In this document: positions 43,762 to 53,628 of the stretch, one piece after another
Layout of the letters: every line of letters starts with the position of its first letter
Position numbering within the stretch: position 1 is the first letter of the stretch
Assembly (NCBI GenBank): GCA_943787605.1
Contig: CALSNB010000001.1
Span: 620,001-684,000, forward strand
Length of the DNA stretch: 64,000 nt
From: GCA-2697345 sp002697345
Lineage (GTDB): Bacteria > Pseudomonadota > Alphaproteobacteria > Rhodobacterales > Rhodobacteraceae
Direction: 5' to 3'
Program-made: the position numbers and the translations under genes
The notes under the pieces: generated by a model
Seen by the model: only the letters and a program-made list of their open reading frames with translations
The model's database searches: none
What the model was told of the DNA's origin: nothing

Positions 43762-44956
43762 CAAAGTTAATCAGATGTTAACAAAGAAACTATCTACCTT
43801 TGAGTTTATTATAATAATAGCTATGAACTTTTCAGCAATTGCTTTTTCAATTGATGCAATCTTACCAGCTTTGCCTGAGATTTCTGCAGCAATGTCTCCT
43901 ACATCTCCAAATAAAACTCAGCTGGTTATTTCATCATTTGTTATAGGAATGGGTATTGCAACCCTTTTTACCGGCCCACTTTCAGATAGTTTTGGAAGAA
44001 AAAAAATCATTCTACTTGGGGGTATAATTTACATAACTGGAGCGTTAATAGCTAGCTATTCTAAAACGTTAGAAATAATGCTGATAGGTAGATTTGTCCA
44101 AGGGATTGGTGTGGCCGGTCCACGCGTTGTAGCATTGGCAATAGTTAGGGATCTTTATGAGGGACGCCGTATGGCTCAAATTGTATCAATAGCTATGATT
44201 TTTTTCACACTTGTTCCAGCCATTGCTCCAATGCTTGGAGCGTTAATTATTTCAAATTTTGGTTGGAGAAGTATATTTATCGCATTTATAGTATTTTCAA
44301 TAGTATCGATTGGTTGGTTACTTATTAGACAAGGCGAAACTTTAAGTCCTGAACACAGGGTAAAGTTCACTTTCTTAAATTTGACCAACTCTCTAAAGGA
44401 ATGTCTCTCTAACAAAATCTTTTTAACTTCTACCGCCCTTCAAGCATTAACGTTCGGGATACTATTTTCATCTCTTAGTACAATCCAACAAATTTTTGAC
44501 ACTACTTATAACAAGAACGACAGTTTTCCTCAATGGTTTGCACTAATCGCTCTTATTTCTGGAGTAGCAAGTTTTGCAAACTCCCTTCTTGTTGTTAAAG
44601 TTGGAATGCGGAAATTAATTGAAATAGGGTTTATGATAGGAATAATATTTTCTCTTTCCTTAACAATTTTCTCATATTTTACATCAATTTCTTTTCTTTT
44701 ATATTTCATATGGCAATCAAGTGCATTTTTTATGATAGGATCAATAATTGGAAATCTAAATGCATTAGCAATGCAACCAATGGGGCATATTGCTGGGCTT
44801 GCAGCTTCTATTATAGGGTCACTATCGACTATACTTGGGGTAATGCTAGCAATACCCATAGGTCTTTCCTTTAATGGAACCCCTACTCCACTTATTTTAG
44901 CCTCTTTTATATTATCATTTCTTGGTTTGTTATTGGCACGCAAAGTTCTTAATTAG
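43751..44956 (+). CDS. Bcr/CflA family multidrug MFS transporter
   Basis: A 401-residue membrane protein with about 12 segments. The start ATG at 43751 lies inside the DsbA-like gene; a second ATG at 43775 (MLTKKLSTFEF) is as good. Motif A is GPLSDSFGRKKIILLGG and motif C is GIGVAGPRVVALAIVRDLY followed by LVPAIAPMLGALI, both characteristic of Bcr/CflA (DHA1) drug-proton antiporters. Natural substrates in the group include bicyclomycin, chloramphenicol and cysteine; no choice can be made here. Confidence 0.88.
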   Translation: MQNNKVNQMLTKKLSTFEFIIIIAMNFSAIAFSIDAILPALPEISAAMSPTSPNKTQLVISSFVIGMGIATLFTGPLSDSFGRKKIILLGGIIYITGALIASYSKTLEIMLIGRFVQGIGVAGPRVVALAIVRDLYEGRRMAQIVSIAMIFFTLVPAIAPMLGALIISNFGWRSIFIAFIVFSIVSIGWLLIRQGETLSPEHRVKFTFLNLTNSLKECLSNKIFLTSTALQALTFGILFSSLSTIQQIFDTTYNKNDSFPQWFALIALISGVASFANSLLVVKVGMRKLIEIGFMIGIIFSLSLTIFSYFTSISFLLYFIWQSSAFFMIGSIIGNLNALAMQPMGHIAGLAASIIGSLSTILGVMLAIPIGLSFNGTPTPLILASFILSFLGLLLARKVLN

Positions 44957-44969
44957 GTTAACTGTCACT

Positions 44970-47900
44970 TTAGTTTAAAACCTTTGCAGCGAGGTCTTTT
45001 GAGATAGAAAACGAGCCTTTTATTTTATCTGCATTACTTTTCCAATCCCTACTAACAATAAGTTTATTATCTTTAATTTTTGCTAATCCACGTTGGCTTG
45101 AGATAAAGTCAGCAAGACCAACTGGATTTGGAAATTTATTATTCCTAAACTCAATAGTTGCACCTCTAGCCCCTCCACTAAAGTTAGAAATACAAGCCCT
45201 CTTACACATATCTTTTATCCTAACGACTAAAAGTAAAGTGTTAACCTCTCTAGGTATAGGACCAAAACGATCAATTAACTCTGCGGAAAAGGCTTCTATT
45301 TCAAGTTTACTACTTAATCCAGCAAGACGCTTATAAAGACCTAAACGTACATCTAAATCTGTAATGTAAGTCTCAGGTATTAATACTGGCACACTCAGGT
45401 TAATTGAAGGCGACCAAACACCATCCTCGACAAGATCGTCATTGGTCCCTGCTCTAATTCTTGCAACTGACTCTTCTAACATAGATTGATAAAGTTCGTA
45501 TCCAACCTCCCTAACATTACCTGACTGTTCTTCACCTAATATATTTCCTGCACCTCTAATATCCATGTCTTGGCTAGCTATATTAAAACCAGCACCTAGA
45601 GTGTCAATATTTCCTAATACCTTAAGCCTTTTTTGTGCCGTACGAGTAATCTTCTTTTTAGGATTAGTAGTAAGATAGGCATAAGCGCGAGTTTTAGAAC
45701 GTCCAACTCTACCTCTAATTTGATATAATTGGCTTAATCCAAACATATCTGAACGAAATACAATAATGGTATTAGCAGTCGGAACATCTATCCCAGACTC
45801 CACGATCGATGTAGCTACTAATACATTATATTGACCATCATAAAATGCATTCATTTTTTTGTCCAAATCAGCAGGAGGTAATTGTCCATGTGCTACAGTA
45901 TAATTAACTTCAGGAACTTCAGTTTTAAGAAATTCCTCAATTTCTGGGATGTCTGATACTCTAGGGACTACAAAAAAGCTTTGCCCACCACGGTATGTCT
46001 CTCTAAGCAAAGCCTCTCTTACCACAACCGTATCAAACTCCGTAACGTAAGTTCTGATTGCCAGTCTATCAACAGGAGGCGTTTCAATGATTGATAATTC
46101 CCTGATTCCTGACAAACTAAGTTGTAGGGTTCTTGGAATAGGGGTCGCAGAAAGAGTAAGAACGTGGATCGTAGATTTTAATTGTTTAAGTTTTTCTTTA
46201 TGCTGGACTCCAAAGTGTTGTTCTTCATCAACTATAACTAGACCTAGTTTTTTAAATTTTACTTTGGCAGATATTAGTGCGTGAGTGCCTATCACAATAT
46301 CAACTGTTCCGCTTAAAATTCCCTCTCGAGTATCATTTGACTCTTTCAGGTTAACAAACCTAGATAGTTGCTTGATATTGAAAGGAAAACCTCTAAATCT
46401 CTCTTTGAAACTAAGTGTATGTTGCCTTGATAGAAGCGTAGTTGGAACAATAACAGCAACCTGATATCCAGCCTCCACCATGACAAATGCGGCACGCATA
46501 GCTATTTCTGTCTTACCAAACCCTACATCTCCACAAACTAGCCTATCCATTGGCATCCCGCGACCAAGGTCGTGTATTACCGAGTCCATAACCAAAAGTT
46601 GATCTTCTGTTTCGTTATACGGAAACCTAGCGCAAAAATCCTCCCACATATCATTTGATGGCTCGACTATAGGTGCTTTTATTAATTCTCTGTCTGCAGC
46701 TACTTTAATTAGGCGTTCAGCCATATCTTTAATTCGATTTTTTAGTTTTGCTTTCTTTGATTGCCAGGAGCTCCCACCCAACTTATCTAAAACTCCAACT
46801 TCTTGTCCATATTTACTTAGAAGCTCTATATTTTCGACTGGCAAAAATAGACGATCACCACCAGAATACTCTAGTGCAATACATTCATGTGGGGCTCCTC
46901 CAGCATCAATGGTTTTGAGACCAGAAAATCGACCAAGACCGTGATCAATATGCACAACAAGGTCATTGACATTTAAGGCCGTTAATTCAGATAAAAAGTT
47001 TTCAGCTTTTCGACGTTTTTTCGCACGCCTAACCAGTCTTTCACCAAGTACATCTTGTTCAGAAATTACTAAATAGTTTTCTGTTGTGAACCCCAAGGGT
47101 AGCTCCCAGACAACAGCATTTACCCCTCTTTCAACTTCTGTAAAATTAGATATCAATTTAATTTCAGTTAAGCCCGTATCATTTAACAAACCAATTAGGC
47201 GCTCCCTAGATCCATTTGAAAAACATGCCAAGATAACAGGTTTTTTTATTACAGAAGTTGAAATATGATTAGCAAGGACCTCAAATATATTTTCGTTATT
47301 AGCCAAACGCTCTGGAGAAAAGTTACGACCCACAATACCTCGTGCGTCTAAGGTATTTAATCCTGTTGGTAACTTAACTGAAGAAAAGCTCAAAACTCTT
47401 CGTTTGTTTATCAGTGACATCAACGAACTATGATCATAGTAGAGAAGATCTGGCTTTATAGGCTTATAAATAGAGTCCAGATTTCTTTTTCTAGATAATG
47501 CTTCTTTTCGACTTTCAAATTGATCCAATACTTTTAACCAGCGATCTTGGACAATCATCTCAAAGCTTTCATCTAGAAAGATAGTTGCCTTTGGTAAATA
47601 ATCAAAAAGATTTGCGAGCTCCTCATAATAAAAAGGTAACCAATGCTCTAAACCTTGATACTTCATACCAGCTGTAACAGCTTCATAAACTCCATCATCA
47701 GAACTTGGAGCTCCAAACTCTGCTCTGTAGTTTTTTCTAAAATTTTCTACTCCAGACTGGTCCAAGATCACCTCGGATGCTGGAGTTAAAGTCACGGACT
47801 TTATCCTATCTTTTCCTATTTGAGTATTTTGATCAAATGAGCGAATGGTTTCTAATGTATCTCCAAACAAATCCAAGCGGATCGGTTTCTTGTAGCTTGG

Positions 47901-48398
47901 TGGGAAAATATCAATTATCCCACCTCTTAATGAGTAATCACCTGGCTCCATAACAGTTGCACACTTTGAAAAACCCATTCGAACCAAATACGCCGTTAAA
48001 TTATCTAAATTTACTTGCGTGCCAACATTAAGGTTAAAAACCGTTTCTCTGATTGTTTTAATTGATTGAGTTTTTTGAGTGATGGCCGCTACAGTAGTCA
48101 GCACAACAAAAGGGTTAGCTTCTTCTCTCGTAAGCTTTGACAAGGTAGAAATTCGTTTAGATACAATAGTTAAGCTTGGCGACACACGATCATAAGGTAA
48201 ACAATCCCAAGCTGGAAACTCAAGAATTTCAAAGCCTGCATTATAAAATTGCAAAGCTTGTTTTGTCTCCAACAGCCTCTTGTCATCTCTACAAACGTGA
48301 ATTGCTGTTTTTCCAGAATTTACCTCTTTAATTATTAAATCAGCATCAAATCCCTCTGGCGATCCACTGATTTTTATAATGTTATTATTTTTATTCAT
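44970..48398 (-). CDS. mfd: Transcription-repair coupling factor
   Basis: A 1142-residue Mfd. The N-terminal UvrB-like module has FPAWDCLPYDRVSPS; the RNA-polymerase interaction domain contains DLVVHIDHGLGRFSGL; the helicase core has GDVGFGKTEIAMRAAF (Walker A), VDEEQHFGV (DEEQ box) and TLSATPIPRTL; the translocation module has VESGIDVPTANTIIVFRSDMFGLSQLYQIRGRVGRS. A C-terminal TRCF domain follows (LYKRLAGL, DRFGPIP). It removes stalled RNA polymerase and recruits UvrA. Full length, no defects, divergent from hemB. Confidence 0.97.
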   Translation of the reverse strand: MNKNNNIIKISGSPEGFDADLIIKEVNSGKTAIHVCRDDKRLLETKQALQFYNAGFEILEFPAWDCLPYDRVSPSLTIVSKRISTLSKLTREEANPFVVLTTVAAITQKTQSIKTIRETVFNLNVGTQVNLDNLTAYLVRMGFSKCATVMEPGDYSLRGGIIDIFPPSYKKPIRLDLFGDTLETIRSFDQNTQIGKDRIKSVTLTPASEVILDQSGVENFRKNYRAEFGAPSSDDGVYEAVTAGMKYQGLEHWLPFYYEELANLFDYLPKATIFLDESFEMIVQDRWLKVLDQFESRKEALSRKRNLDSIYKPIKPDLLYYDHSSLMSLINKRRVLSFSSVKLPTGLNTLDARGIVGRNFSPERLANNENIFEVLANHISTSVIKKPVILACFSNGSRERLIGLLNDTGLTEIKLISNFTEVERGVNAVVWELPLGFTTENYLVISEQDVLGERLVRRAKKRRKAENFLSELTALNVNDLVVHIDHGLGRFSGLKTIDAGGAPHECIALEYSGGDRLFLPVENIELLSKYGQEVGVLDKLGGSSWQSKKAKLKNRIKDMAERLIKVAADRELIKAPIVEPSNDMWEDFCARFPYNETEDQLLVMDSVIHDLGRGMPMDRLVCGDVGFGKTEIAMRAAFVMVEAGYQVAVIVPTTLLSRQHTLSFKERFRGFPFNIKQLSRFVNLKESNDTREGILSGTVDIVIGTHALISAKVKFKKLGLVIVDEEQHFGVQHKEKLKQLKSTIHVLTLSATPIPRTLQLSLSGIRELSIIETPPVDRLAIRTYVTEFDTVVVREALLRETYRGGQSFFVVPRVSDIPEIEEFLKTEVPEVNYTVAHGQLPPADLDKKMNAFYDGQYNVLVATSIVESGIDVPTANTIIVFRSDMFGLSQLYQIRGRVGRSKTRAYAYLTTNPKKKITRTAQKRLKVLGNIDTLGAGFNIASQDMDIRGAGNILGEEQSGNVREVGYELYQSMLEESVARIRAGTNDDLVEDGVWSPSINLSVPVLIPETYITDLDVRLGLYKRLAGLSSKLEIEAFSAELIDRFGPIPREVNTLLLVVRIKDMCKRACISNFSGGARGATIEFRNNKFPNPVGLADFISSQRGLAKIKDNKLIVSRDWKSNADKIKGSFSISKDLAAKVLN

Positions 48399-48486
48399 CG
48401 TTGTGCATTAAGGGATTACAATGCTGTGTCAACATCGCTTATTTTATTTTATATTTATCTGATTTATTAGTGTATTAAAATAACAG

Positions 48487-48517
48487 TTGATAAGTTAGTA
48501 TTTTCAATCTTTTATAA
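48487..48517 (+). promoter_or_regulatory. Candidate sigma-70 promoter of hemB
   Basis: TTGATA (48487-48492) and TTATAA (48512-48517) are separated by 19 bases, slightly long, upstream of a strong GAGGG ribosome site at 48530-48534 and the hemB ATG. Plausible but the spacing is not ideal. Confidence 0.35.
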
Positions 48518-48538
48518 AAGCAACACTGTGAGGGATAA

Positions 48539-49540
48539 ATGGGCCTAGAACATAATCAACAGAACGCGCCAAGGTTTAGACGTTTACGTCAAAACTCATC
48601 AATACGATCACTAATACAAGAAAAGACACTTTCAGTAAGTGATTTAATTTGGCCGATCTTTGTTATTGAAGGTCAAAACGAGGCAATCGATATTCCGACT
48701 ATGCCTGGAGTGCAGAGGCTCACCATTGACAAAGCTATTGAAGCAGCAAAATTTGCAAAAAAAATGGGTATACCTGCTTTGTGTATATTTCCATGTGTAG
48801 ACATCAAACTAAAAAGTGAAATGTGTGAAGAAGCTTGGAATATAAACAACCTTTCGAACAGAGCTGTAGCTGCTATAAAATCTGCTGTTCCTGATATTTT
48901 AATTATGACCGATATCGCCTTAGACCCCTACAATATAAATGGGCACGATGGAATCGTTAAAAATGGTATTATATTAAATGATCAAACGGTTGAGGCACTG
49001 GTAAAGATGGCAATTGCTCAAGCAAAAAGTGGTGCAGATATTCTAGGACCCTCTGACATGATGGATGGTCGAATTGGCTCCATAAGGACTGCATTAGAGA
49101 GTTCTGGTTACTATGACGTAATTATCCTAAGTTATTCAGCAAAATACGCATCAGCTTTTTATGGCCCTTTTCGAGATGCTGTTGGTGCATCAAATTTATT
49201 AATCGGTGATAAAAGAACCTACCAAGCTGATCCTTCAAACTCTGATGAAGCGCTTAGACTTGTCGCCAGGGACTTAGCAGAAGGTGCTGACATGGTAATG
49301 ATAAAACCAGGTATGCCTTACCTAGATGTGTGTAAAAGAGTTAAAGATACTTTCTTGGTTCCTACCTTCGCCTATCAAGTATCAGGTGAGTATGGAATGT
49401 TAATGGCTGCATTTAACTGCGGGATGCTTGAGGAAGAAAGCGCTATGCTTGAAAGTTTATTATCTTTTAAAAGAGCTGGTTGTGATGGTGTTTTAACATA
49501 TTTTGCTCCCAAGTTAGCAAAGATACTTAATGAGCGCTAA
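48539..49540 (+). CDS. hemB: Delta-aminolevulinic acid dehydratase (porphobilinogen synthase)
   Basis: A 333-residue HemB. The catalytic lysines lie in SYSAKYASAFYGPFRDA and MVMIKPGMPYLD; GPSDMMDGRIGSIRTAL and the GDKRTYQADPSN segment are diagnostic. It condenses two 5-aminolevulinate molecules to porphobilinogen for haem, sirohaem and B12, so it feeds the cobA route elsewhere in the window. The zinc-binding cysteine triad of some HemBs is not seen, consistent with the Mg or metal-independent alphaproteobacterial form. Confidence 0.96.
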   Translation: MGLEHNQQNAPRFRRLRQNSSIRSLIQEKTLSVSDLIWPIFVIEGQNEAIDIPTMPGVQRLTIDKAIEAAKFAKKMGIPALCIFPCVDIKLKSEMCEEAWNINNLSNRAVAAIKSAVPDILIMTDIALDPYNINGHDGIVKNGIILNDQTVEALVKMAIAQAKSGADILGPSDMMDGRIGSIRTALESSGYYDVIILSYSAKYASAFYGPFRDAVGASNLLIGDKRTYQADPSNSDEALRLVARDLAEGADMVMIKPGMPYLDVCKRVKDTFLVPTFAYQVSGEYGMLMAAFNCGMLEEESAMLESLLSFKRAGCDGVLTYFAPKLAKILNER

Positions 49541-49631
49541 ATATTAAAATAACTTTATTAAGTGACAATCACCAGTTTCCTCTATAAATTTAGAATTATT
49601 AACTAGAAAAAAATTTATTAAGTCAGATTAA

Positions 49632-50189
49632 ATGAAAACCTTTGATAGAAGAAAATTTTTTGTTTTATTAAGTTCCGCCGGACTACTTAGCGCCTGTGGT
49701 GTGAAAAGTAAACTTTTGGACACAGTGTCAATAGACAACCAAGTTGAGAACACGCTTCAATTCTTGTACAACAAATGGCCGGAAATAAAAGAACTATCAA
49801 ATAAAGCGGTTGGCCTTCTAGTAATACCTAAAGTATCAGAAGCTAGCTTAGTCTATGGAGGGTCTTACGGTAAAGGAGCATTATTAATTGAAGGCAAACC
49901 GATTGATTACTATTCCTTTGTGGGCGGGAGTTGGGGGTTAAATTTTGGAGTACAACAATACTCACAAGTTCTTTTATTTATGACTGATGAAAGTTTAACT
50001 AAATTCAAAAATTCTTCAGGTTTCAATTTAAGTGCTGAGTTTACCTATGCATTGCAGACAGATGCATATAATTTGGGTGTTGACATAATGTCTAGCACAG
50101 CGCCAATTATACCCATTGTTTTTGCTCAAGGTGGGCTTATCGGAGGTATAAGTTTAGAAGGAACAAAGTATAATAAATTAGCTAAATAG
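49632..50189 (+). CDS. SYLF-domain (Ysc84-like) lipoprotein
   Basis: A 185-residue protein with an N-terminal signal ending in a lipobox, LLSACG, so it is probably a lipoprotein. It keeps the twin-arginine-like DRRKFF at its start. The body (AVGLLVIPKVSEASLVYGGSYGKGALLI, YYSFVGGSWGLNFGVQQYSQVLLFMT, ends GGLIGGISLEGTKYNK) is the SYLF lipid-binding domain. Function in bacteria is unclear; eukaryotic relatives bind phosphoinositides. It follows hemB by 91 bases on the same strand. Confidence 0.85.
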   Translation: MKTFDRRKFFVLLSSAGLLSACGVKSKLLDTVSIDNQVENTLQFLYNKWPEIKELSNKAVGLLVIPKVSEASLVYGGSYGKGALLIEGKPIDYYSFVGGSWGLNFGVQQYSQVLLFMTDESLTKFKNSSGFNLSAEFTYALQTDAYNLGVDIMSSTAPIIPIVFAQGGLIGGISLEGTKYNKLAK

Positions 50190-50200
50190 TAGGCTTTTAT

Positions 50201-51076
50201 TTACTTAACCTTATTATTTAATCTTTTAATCAATGAGGATGTGTCCCAACGTCCGCCTCCTATATTCTGCACTTCCTTGTAAAATTGATCAACCAAAGCT
50301 GTCACGGGAAGACTTGCCCCATTTTCCTCAGCTGTAGATAAACAAATACCCAAATCCTTTCTCATCCAATCCACAGCAAAACCGTGGTCAAACTTATCAG
50401 CACTCATCGTTTCGTGTCTGTTAACCATTTGCCAACTTCCAGCAGCACCTGCAGAAATGACTTCGACTACTTCCTTAACATCTAACCCAGCTTTTTCAGC
50501 AAAATTTAAACCTTCTGAAAGCCCTTGTACTAATCCAGCTATACATATTTGATTTACCATCTTAGTTAATTGTCCGGCTCCTGAAGGGCCAAGTAACTTA
50601 CAAACTTTAGCGTATGAACTAATAATTTTTTCTGCCTTGATATAAGTATCAGGGTCGCCACCACACATCACTCCAAGTTGGCCGTTAATAGCTCCTGCCT
50701 GCCCACCTGAAACCGGTGCATCAATAAACTCCACACCAGAACCTTTTGATATATTAGCTAATTCACGAGTTACTTTTGCTGACACTGTTGTGTGATCTAC
50801 AAAAATTGTTCCTGGTTTCATACCTTTGAAAGCTCCGTTCTCTCCTAAACATATTTCCCTAAGATCATCGTCATTTCCGACACATGCCATTACGAAATCA
50901 GCTCCAATGGCCACCTCTCTTGGTGATTTGTAAGCTTTACCTTTGAATTGTGACTCCCACTCTTCTGACTTATTAGAAGTTCGATTATAAACGCTTACTT
51001 CATGACCAGAGTCTGATAAATGACCCGCCATTGGAAAACCCATAACTCCTAAACCTATAAAACTTACTTTTGCCAA
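50201..51076 (-). CDS. NAD(P)-dependent beta-hydroxyacid dehydrogenase (3-HIBADH/GarR-like)
   Basis: A 291-residue enzyme. The Rossmann motif GLGVMGFPMA is at 8-17, followed by FVDHTTVSAKVTRELA, FIDAPVSGGQAGAINGQLGVMCGG (substrate loop), and the catalytic lysine in GAGQLTKMVNQI. The family reduces or oxidises 3-hydroxyisobutyrate, tartronate semialdehyde or succinic semialdehyde. A link to the Hyi-like gene at 27.5 kb (tartronate semialdehyde) is possible but they are 22 kb apart. It stands alone on the minus strand. Confidence 0.88.
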   Translation of the reverse strand: MAKVSFIGLGVMGFPMAGHLSDSGHEVSVYNRTSNKSEEWESQFKGKAYKSPREVAIGADFVMACVGNDDDLREICLGENGAFKGMKPGTIFVDHTTVSAKVTRELANISKGSGVEFIDAPVSGGQAGAINGQLGVMCGGDPDTYIKAEKIISSYAKVCKLLGPSGAGQLTKMVNQICIAGLVQGLSEGLNFAEKAGLDVKEVVEVISAGAAGSWQMVNRHETMSADKFDHGFAVDWMRKDLGICLSTAEENGASLPVTALVDQFYKEVQNIGGGRWDTSSLIKRLNNKVK

Positions 51077-51155
51077 AATTATCTCCTTGAGTGTTTGAAT
51101 TTTTTAACTCTTCATTGTATCGATATATAATATCTTGGTTTAGTGGTGGGTAGTA

Positions 51156-53624
51156 ATGTTGTCAATTTTTAGATGGTCATTAAGAGCTTTTCTTGTTCTC
51201 TTGTTCATATTCATTATCTCAATCTCTACAAGTTATTATTTAATTATTAGATCAATCCCAGAGTTTAATGCCGAGTACTCCCTCGATGGACTTAAAGATC
51301 GAGTAGAAATAACTCGGGATAGATCAAGTATACCACATATAATAGGTTCAAATGATAATGACATTTTTTTTGGCCTTGGGTTTGTTCATGCGCAGGACAG
51401 ACTATGGCAGATGATGTTAATGAGACGAACTTCTCAAGGAAAGTTAAGTGAAATATTTGGACAAAAAACAGTTAAGACTGATATTTTAATGCGCGAGTTG
51501 GGAATTTATCAGTCGGCAAAAAAGTCACTACAAATTCAAGATTCTGATACTCTTTCTGCTCTAGTAGCATACTCGAATGGGATAAACCGCTGGATAGAAA
51601 CTGTAAATAAGAAGGCCCTAGGGCGAGGTGCACCAGAGTTCTTTTTATTTAAAAAAAAAATATCACCATGGGTTCCTGAAGATAGCATAGCAGTTCTTAA
51701 CTTATTATCTTTTCAACTATCTACTAATATTCAAGAAGAGATAATCAGAGCACTAGCTTCAGAACGTTTAACTATAAAGGAGTACACTCTCTTATTTGGA
51801 GACAGCCCTCCAAAAGAACTTAAACTCTCGATAGATCATTCTCGAATTAAAAAAGGAGTAAAAACTACTCTTAATCCACTCAAAAATGCACTACAAAAAA
51901 ACAAAGATTTTCAATTAAACAATAAGGCTTTGGGAGGTGCCTCAAACGTATTTGCCATTGGACCTACAAGGTCTGTGTCTAAATCTACTCTTCTAGCTAA
52001 TGATCCTCATTTAAGTTTAACTGCACCTTCAATTTGGTATCTTGCAAGATTAGGATTAAAGAGTGGTGACGCTATAGGGGCTACAATTCCAGGAATTCCT
52101 TCAATTTTAAGTGGAAGAACCGATAAAACAGCTTGGGGCATAACCAGTGCGTATGTAGATGATCAGGATATCTTTTTAGAAAAACTTAATCCTTTAAATA
52201 ACAACCAATACGAAACCGAATTTGGAAGTCTAGACTTTGAATTGAATGAAACAATAATTAAAGTAAAAGACTCTCCCGATGTTACCCTCACAATAAAAAA
52301 AACTCGTAATGGGCCAATTTTATCAGGAAACCAATTTAACATAAGGTCAGTTATTCCTGAAGGATACTTAGCTTCCCTTAGTTGGACAGCTTTATCTACA
52401 AAAAACACCTCACTTCAGGCAGCAATACGGATAATGAAGGCCCAAGACGTTAAGGGAATACTAAATGCTGGTTCAGAGTTTTACGCGCCTGCACAAAACT
52501 TAGTTGCAATTGACAGAACTACTATCGCTATGAAAACAATTGGAAAAATTCCAAAGCGGACAGCAGGACACACTACGAATGCTAAGACCCCGTCCGAAGG
52601 ATGGATTTCTCAGAACCGATGGAACGGATATTTCTCTTATGCGTCAAATCCCGAAAACATATCTCCTAAATCAGGAACTATTATTAATACTAATAATAGA
52701 TTGGTTAATTCTAACTTTCCAAATCACATTACTTATGATTATGGTGACACACAAAGAGTTATTCGATTAAAGAAACTAATATCAAAACGGCCAATCCATA
52801 ACAAAGAGAGCCTAATCGAGTATCAACAGGATATTGTTAGTGTTACCGCTCAAAATATTTTACCTATTGTGGCAAGCTCTCTGTGGGCAAAGAAGGCTAA
52901 AACTACTGATCATAAATTCTCTACTTTAGAAGCAAAAGGTTTGGACTTACTAGCAAACTGGACAGGAGAAATGTCAAAGTACCAAACTGAACCTCTAATC
53001 TATGTCGCTTGGATGAGAAGTTTACAGATGAGTATTGTTCAGGATGAGTTGGGTAAACTGAGCAATCAATTTCAAAAATTTAATCCTGACTTTATTAAAA
53101 GAGTATTTCTAGAAAAATCATCAGAAAATCCTTGGTGTAATCTGTTAATAACAAACGAAATTGAAACATGCCAAGAAATAGCAGAAACCTCCTATAAAGT
53201 TGCTATAGCACAATTAGCTAAAACTTATGGCTCTTCAATAACTGACTGGCAGTGGGGAAGTGCTCACAAATCCTTACACAAACATTCAACCTTAGGGACA
53301 ACACCACTGCTAGATCTTTTTTTTAATATTAAGCATTCAGCCAGTGGTGGAGAAAATACCATACAACGCGCTGCTATAAGTAATCATGGAGAAAATCCTT
53401 TCGAGAACACACAAGGCCCGGGATATCGCGCTATATACGACTTATCAGATCCAGATAGTTCTCTTTATATAATTTCAACAGGTCAATCTGGAAATGTATT
53501 TTCTAAACATTATGACGATTTAAATTCACTATGGGATAGAGGTGAATACATTACCATGTCCTTAGATCTCAACACTATCAAAGCTGGATCAACAGGGCTG
53601 ACAATTTTAATTCCAAAAAATTAA
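51156..53624 (+). CDS. Penicillin acylase family Ntn-hydrolase
   Basis: An 822-residue precursor with one N-terminal transmembrane segment (residues about 10-31) that may act as signal anchor. The alpha part has FFGLGFVHAQDRLWQM; after the spacer, Ser263 in GGASNVFAIG is the expected self-cleavage nucleophile, followed by LLANDPHLSLTAPSIWY; the late GGENTIQRA region is also conserved. Such enzymes cleave amides including acyl-homoserine lactones and penicillins, typically in the periplasm. A quorum-quenching role is only a possibility. It ends 4 bases from convergent hflX. Confidence 0.9.
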   Translation: MLSIFRWSLRAFLVLLFIFIISISTSYYLIIRSIPEFNAEYSLDGLKDRVEITRDRSSIPHIIGSNDNDIFFGLGFVHAQDRLWQMMLMRRTSQGKLSEIFGQKTVKTDILMRELGIYQSAKKSLQIQDSDTLSALVAYSNGINRWIETVNKKALGRGAPEFFLFKKKISPWVPEDSIAVLNLLSFQLSTNIQEEIIRALASERLTIKEYTLLFGDSPPKELKLSIDHSRIKKGVKTTLNPLKNALQKNKDFQLNNKALGGASNVFAIGPTRSVSKSTLLANDPHLSLTAPSIWYLARLGLKSGDAIGATIPGIPSILSGRTDKTAWGITSAYVDDQDIFLEKLNPLNNNQYETEFGSLDFELNETIIKVKDSPDVTLTIKKTRNGPILSGNQFNIRSVIPEGYLASLSWTALSTKNTSLQAAIRIMKAQDVKGILNAGSEFYAPAQNLVAIDRTTIAMKTIGKIPKRTAGHTTNAKTPSEGWISQNRWNGYFSYASNPENISPKSGTIINTNNRLVNSNFPNHITYDYGDTQRVIRLKKLISKRPIHNKESLIEYQQDIVSVTAQNILPIVASSLWAKKAKTTDHKFSTLEAKGLDLLANWTGEMSKYQTEPLIYVAWMRSLQMSIVQDELGKLSNQFQKFNPDFIKRVFLEKSSENPWCNLLITNEIETCQEIAETSYKVAIAQLAKTYGSSITDWQWGSAHKSLHKHSTLGTTPLLDLFFNIKHSASGGENTIQRAAISNHGENPFENTQGPGYRAIYDLSDPDSSLYIISTGQSGNVFSKHYDDLNSLWDRGEYITMSLDLNTIKAGSTGLTILIPKN

Positions 53625-53628
53625 TACG